Part shown: positions 60,650-64,000 of the stretch, piece after piece
How the letters are laid out: each line of letters begins with the position of its first letter
How positions within the stretch are numbered: the first letter of the stretch is position 1
From: Sphingobium sp.
GTDB taxonomy: Bacteria > Pseudomonadota > Alphaproteobacteria > Sphingomonadales > Sphingomonadaceae
Assembly: GCA_023266575.1 (NCBI GenBank)
Contig: JAHFPV010000013.1
Location: 1 to 64,000 of the forward strand
Length of the DNA: 64,000 nucleotides
Reading direction: 5' to 3'
Notes under the pieces: model-generated
Told to the model about the DNA's origin: nothing
Database searches by the model: none
What the model saw: only the letters and a program-made list of their open reading frames with translations
Made by a program: the position numbers and the translations under genes

Positions 60650-61528
60650 TTAGCCGCGTGCCAGTTCTTCGGCCGCGAAGGCGCGAATATGGTCGCGCAG
60701 ATCATCCCGCTCCAGCGCCAGCGCCAGATTGGCCTCGATATAGCCGGCCTTTGACCCGCAATCGAAGCGGCGGCCGTCGAAGGTCACGCCGTGGAACGGC
60801 TGCTTGCCGATCAGTGCTGCCATCGCGTCGGTCAGCTGGATTTCGCCGCCCGCGCCTTTTTCCTGCGTTTCCAATATCTTCATGACATCGGGTTGCAGGA
60901 TATAGCGGCCCGGCAGGATCAGGTTGGACGGTGCGGTCCCGGCGGCGGGTTTTTCGACCAGCCCCTTCACCTCCGTCAGCACGCCATCGCGGACGCCCGG
61001 ATCGATCACGCCATAGCTGGGCGTCTGTTCCATCGGGATTTCCAGCGCGCAGACCAGATTGCCGCCGACCTTGTCATAAGCGTCGACCATCTGCTTCATG
61101 CAGCCATTGCCCGGCACGCCCTTCATGAACTCGTCGGGCAGCAGGATCGCGAACGGCTCATCGCCGATAATGTCGCGCGCGCACCAGATGGCGTGGCCCA
61201 GACCCAGTGATTCCTGCTGGCGCAGGAACACCGCATTGCCCGGTGCCAGTCGCGTCCCTTCCAGTGCGGACAGATCTTTGCCGCGTTCGCGCTGCAACGT
61301 CTCGCACTCGAAGGCGATATCGAAATAATCCTCGATCGCGCCCTTGCCGCGCCCGGTGACGAAGATCATCTGCTCGATGCCCGCCTCGCGCGCTTCGTCG
61401 ACCGCATATTGGATCAGCGGACGATCGACCACCGGCAGCAATTCCTTGGGAACTGATTTGGTCGCGGGCAAAAAGCGCGTGCCCAGCCCAGCGACAGGAA
61501 AAACGGCTTTGCGAATCGGCTTATTCAA
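60650..61528 (-). CDS. galU: UTP-glucose-1-phosphate uridylyltransferase
   Basis: 292 residues. RKAVFPVAGLGTRFLPATKSVPKELLPVVDRPLIQYAVDEAREAGI is the GalU nucleotide-binding opening. It makes UDP-glucose for surface polysaccharides. The start appears to be a TTG at 61528 (read as Met), with GGGGAG about 9 bases upstream. Confidence 0.96.
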   Translation of the reverse strand: MNKPIRKAVFPVAGLGTRFLPATKSVPKELLPVVDRPLIQYAVDEAREAGIEQMIFVTGRGKGAIEDYFDIAFECETLQRERGKDLSALEGTRLAPGNAVFLRQQESLGLGHAIWCARDIIGDEPFAILLPDEFMKGVPGNGCMKQMVDAYDKVGGNLVCALEIPMEQTPSYGVIDPGVRDGVLTEVKGLVEKPAAGTAPSNLILPGRYILQPDVMKILETQEKGAGGEIQLTDAMAALIGKQPFHGVTFDGRRFDCGSKAGYIEANLALALERDDLRDHIRAFAAEELARG

Positions 61529-61629
61529 GATGGACTCCCCTTAATCCCGGCCCCCACGGCCATATATGATTTGCCGCACATGCGAAAAAGGTCAAGCGCG
61601 CAGCCGGAATTTGCTGTGTGCGCTGCACC

Positions 61630-62097
61630 CTATACTGCAAGCAAGCGGTTCGCGACCGTTTCCAGATCGCCTATTTCCTGATCAAGTTGCTCGAATGTGA
61701 CAAATTGATGGATATTGCGTTGATCACGACAAATAAATCCGCCCGGCTGGGGCTGATGAAAGCCCTGGATGATCAGCGCTCGAAAGCGGTCGATCCGCTG
61801 GATGTCGCGCTCGATCGCCGCGATTTCGGTCAGCGCGCTGGCATTGCGCCGGTCGCGCATCGCCACCATCGTGCGCAATTCGGTCATCAGCTTGGCCATG
61901 GACGGGCGGGTGCGCGCGCCGACGGTGCGAATATCGCCCATCTTCTCGCGCATCAGGCCGATCTTGGTTTCCAGACTCTGTTCCAGCATCGTCCAGGCGC
62001 ACACCAGCCGCCCGACCGCGCACAGCAACGCCGCATCTTCCGGCGCATAATCCGACACCGTCTTTCCATTCATATCCGCAACCAGATGTACGCCCAC
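61630..62097 (-). CDS. Hypothetical helical protein
   Basis: 155 residues from a GTG at 62097 with AAGGAG eight bases upstream; an ATG at 62073 would give 147. The sequence is largely helical: LLCAVGRLVCAWTMLEQSLETKIGLMREKMGDIRTVGARTRPSMAKLMTELRTMVAM and EIAAIERDIQRIDRFRALIIQGFHQPQPGGFICRDQRNIHQFVTFEQLDQEIGDLETVANRL. No signal peptide or family known to me; resembles uncharacterised four-helix-type proteins. Confidence 0.7.
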   Translation of the reverse strand: MGVHLVADMNGKTVSDYAPEDAALLCAVGRLVCAWTMLEQSLETKIGLMREKMGDIRTVGARTRPSMAKLMTELRTMVAMRDRRNASALTEIAAIERDIQRIDRFRALIIQGFHQPQPGGFICRDQRNIHQFVTFEQLDQEIGDLETVANRLLAV

Positions 62098-62234
62098 GCC
62101 CCATTCTCCTTATTGCCCCCTGTCCTGCGCAGGCGGGAACGGATAGGCCAGAGGGACAGGCACCATCGCTCGCGGCGGTGGCACGGCACATCGGAAATTG
62201 TGCAATATAGGCGGCGAGCCGAAAGCGCTATGGC

Positions 62235-62408
62235 TTAGAAATCAATCGCTAAGCCCTTGCGCTCCCAATCGCCGTAGCGGATCGGGCTTAACTCTTCTTG
62301 GGGCTGCGGCAGGCTGTCGATCGGGTCCGGTTGCGGCACAGGCGGGCTTTTGGAGAGATGGGTGGGCGGCTGCACATGCGCGGGGCGCTTGCCATTATAA
62401 TGTCCCAT
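62235..62408 (-). CDS. DUF1674 (SDHAF4-like succinate dehydrogenase assembly factor)
   Basis: 57 residues: MGHYNGKRPAHVQPPTHLSKSPPVPQPDPID with the C-terminal signature LSPIRYGDWERKGLAIDF. Small SDHAF4-type proteins help flavinylate or protect succinate dehydrogenase in mitochondria and Alphaproteobacteria. AAAGGCGG lies just upstream. Homology stops here, so the long upstream continuation is not used. Confidence 0.82.
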   Translation of the reverse strand: MGHYNGKRPAHVQPPTHLSKSPPVPQPDPIDSLPQPQEELSPIRYGDWERKGLAIDF

Positions 62409-62549
62409 ATAGCCGCCTTTCGATAGCGGAGCGCCGCAGCGACGCGCCTTGTCCTCAAGCCGCCATTTGGGCGGCGACAGGCTCAAGCGCAAGGGTATGA
62501 AGGGGAGGCACGCTTTCTTATCCCTGCAAAATGGCCTAGGCGCGGGCGC

Positions 62550-63839
62550 ATGGCTCAATCTCCCCGCCCCGCTGACGTCCCCGGCCTGCCTGCGCGTCGT
62601 TCCGCCCTCAAATTGCTCGACGCCGTGCTGCGGCGCGGCGACCCGCTCGAAATCGCGCTGCATGGGGCCTGCCAGGGGCTGGCCGACCGGGCCGACCGGG
62701 CGCTGGTCCATGCCATCGCCGCCGAAGTGTTGCGCCATCTGCCCGATCTCGACGCGCTGATCGACGGCGCGACCCGCTTGCCCCTGCCTGACGATGCCAA
62801 GGCGCGCATGGTGCTGCGCATTGCGCTGGTGCAGGTGCTGGTGCTGGGCACCGCGCCCCATGCCGCGATCGCCACTGCATTGCCGCTGGTCGATGGCGGG
62901 CCGCGCAAGCTGGTCCATGGCGTGTTCGGCACGGTGACTCGCAGCGCGCCGGTGCTGCCCGTGCCGCCGACCCTGCCCGCCGCCGTCGCCGAACGCTGGA
63001 CCGCGCAATGGGGCGCAGAGATGGTGGATGCCGCCGCGCGCGCCTATGCCATCCGCCCGCCCGTGGACATCAGCCTGGGCGATCCCGCCGCCACCGCCGA
63101 CTGGGCGACGCAACTGGGCGGCGTCAGCCTGGCTCCCGGCCATGTCCGCCTGCCCGACGGGGCCAATATTCCCGATCTGCCCGGCTTTGCCGATGGCGCG
63201 TGGTGGGTGCAGGATGTCGCCGCTTCCTGCCCGGCGCGCTTGCTCGGCGCTGGGGAAGGCCGCCATGTGCTGGACCTGTGCGCCGCGCCTGGTGGCAAGA
63301 CGATGCAACTGGCGGCGGCCGGATGGCGCGTCACTGCGATCGATTCTTCGAAAAAGCGACTGGAGCGTCTGACCGAAAATCTCGCCCGCACCGGCCTGCC
63401 CGCCGACGTGGTGCAGGCCGATCTGCGCCAATGGCAGCCGGACGAACCGGTCGATGCCATCCTGCTCGATGCGCCCTGCACCGCGACCGGTATCTATCGC
63501 CGTCATCCCGACGTGCTGCACCGCATCGGCCCGCGCCAGGTTGCCGAGCTGGCGGAATTGCAGGGCGAATTGCTCGCTCGTGCCGCCGACTGGCTGAAAC
63601 CGGGCGGCGTGCTGCTCTACGCCACCTGCTCGCTGGAACAGGCCGAGGGCGAGGAGCAGATCGCCCGTTTCCTTAGCCAGCGCCCGGACTTCGCGCTTGT
63701 CCCGGCACAAGCCGATGAATTGCCCGACGGCATGGCCCCCACGCCGCAGGGCTGGCTGCGCACGCTGCCTGACACATTGGCGGATCAGGGCGGCGCGGAC
63801 GGATTTTTTATCGCGCGTCTTGCCAAGGCGGACAACTAA
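62550..63839 (+). CDS. rsmB: 16S rRNA (cytosine-967-C5)-methyltransferase RsmB-like
   Basis: 429 residues. An N-terminal NusB-like helical region, SAM-binding VLDLCAAPGGKTMQLAA, ILLDAPCTATG (first Cys) and GVLLYATCSLEQAEGEEQI (second Cys) are the NOL1/NOP2/Sun signatures. It methylates C967 of 16S rRNA. The start ATG at 62550 has weak SD. Confidence 0.93.
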   Translation: MAQSPRPADVPGLPARRSALKLLDAVLRRGDPLEIALHGACQGLADRADRALVHAIAAEVLRHLPDLDALIDGATRLPLPDDAKARMVLRIALVQVLVLGTAPHAAIATALPLVDGGPRKLVHGVFGTVTRSAPVLPVPPTLPAAVAERWTAQWGAEMVDAAARAYAIRPPVDISLGDPAATADWATQLGGVSLAPGHVRLPDGANIPDLPGFADGAWWVQDVAASCPARLLGAGEGRHVLDLCAAPGGKTMQLAAAGWRVTAIDSSKKRLERLTENLARTGLPADVVQADLRQWQPDEPVDAILLDAPCTATGIYRRHPDVLHRIGPRQVAELAELQGELLARAADWLKPGGVLLYATCSLEQAEGEEQIARFLSQRPDFALVPAQADELPDGMAPTPQGWLRTLPDTLADQGGADGFFIARLAKADN

Positions 63840-63891
63840 GCCTTAACCATGAAGCACTTAGGATGACCATTCCTCGTCTGGAAGGTGCGCC

Positions 63892-64000
63892 GTGCGTCCG
63901 ATCGAACCTTTGCCCCTGCACCATAGCTGGCCGCTCTACGACCTGCGCGAACATCTCGCCCCGGTGATGCTGGACCCGTCGCTGGCGCGCAACGATGCGG
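63892..64000 (+). CDS. Start of a gene cut by the window end
   Basis: GTG at 63892 with GGAAGGTG upstream; 36 codons are open to the right edge (RPIEPLPLHHSWPLYDLREHLAPVMLDPSLARNDA). No family can be assigned from this piece. A TTAACCAT sequence lies about 45 bases upstream. Confidence 0.5.
   Translation, partial: MRPIEPLPLHHSWPLYDLREHLAPVMLDPSLARNDA

Noticed and set aside
62409-63710. Minus-strand extension of the DUF1674 gene across rsmB
   Set aside because: Antisense of rsmB; family similarity covers only the last 57 codons.

Overview
The window looks like a chromosomal segment of a sphingomonad (Alphaproteobacteria, Sphingobium/Sphingomonas-like). It is GC-rich. It carries alphaproteobacterial markers: a SciP/DUF1153 cell-cycle regulator, DUF3297, a DUF1674 (SDHAF4-type) protein, COQ9, a short HisG, a GGAAC-N16-CGTT (EcfG-type) promoter and a TonB-dependent receptor. 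Several start codons have no Shine-Dalgarno sequence but have a TATA-like box just upstream. No phage, IS element, CRISPR array or rRNA was seen. There is one tRNA (Phe-GAA). No start codon, coordinate or domain call was checked with software; all were read by eye.

Layout. 0-10 kb: a TonB receptor, a CheY/CheB-type receiver, a membrane PAS-GGDEF-EAL-PilZ protein, dnaN, an IalB-like secreted protein and rlmN. 10-20 kb: an outer-membrane barrel, a cytochrome b561/lipoprotein molybdo-oxidoreductase pair, a Cfa-type methyltransferase, two tandem exported CHAP proteins, recF, a VOC protein, an exported peroxiredoxin, and a PspC locus preceded by a good sigma-54 -24/-12 promoter and a 34-residue ORF. 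20-32 kb: a 27-residue membrane ORF, a cyclophilin, tRNA-Phe, yacG, an RNase E/G-like gene, maf, infA, bioA, a three-gene secreted/M48-peptidase operon, an M13 peptidase and bioD-bioF. 32-34.2 kb is the only clearly accessory island. It holds a MazE/MazF-type toxin-antitoxin pair, with a perfect palindrome in front, translationally coupled to a DNA methyltransferase gene. The middle of that gene has been replaced by a DUF3800 gene and its N-terminal part is frameshifted at an 8-base homopolymer. 34-44 kb: hppA, thiL, nusB, hisD, hisG, mnmA, sciP and two GlsB/YeaQ genes. 43-50 kb: an RND efflux pair, DUF445 and a TonB protein. 50-54 kb: the riboflavin cluster ribD-ribE-ribB(X)-ribH. 54-64 kb: an Old Yellow Enzyme, an EamA transporter, COQ9, feoAB, a LysE-type exporter, ssb, galU, a DUF1674 protein, rsmB and the start of a further gene.

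The most interesting hypothesis is in the riboflavin cluster. The RibB protein carries an extra N-terminal helix-turn-helix of about 60 residues, and its C-terminal GTP-cyclohydrolase-II-like domain has no cysteine at all, so it cannot hold the usual zinc. Directly in front of the gene lies a promoter with two TATAAT boxes embedded in repeated TGTGAT half-sites. Together these suggest a biosynthetic enzyme that may be its own repressor. Secondary points are the decayed methyltransferase/DUF3800/toxin-antitoxin island, the sigma-54 psp-like micro-operon, and several families of palindromic intergenic repeats.
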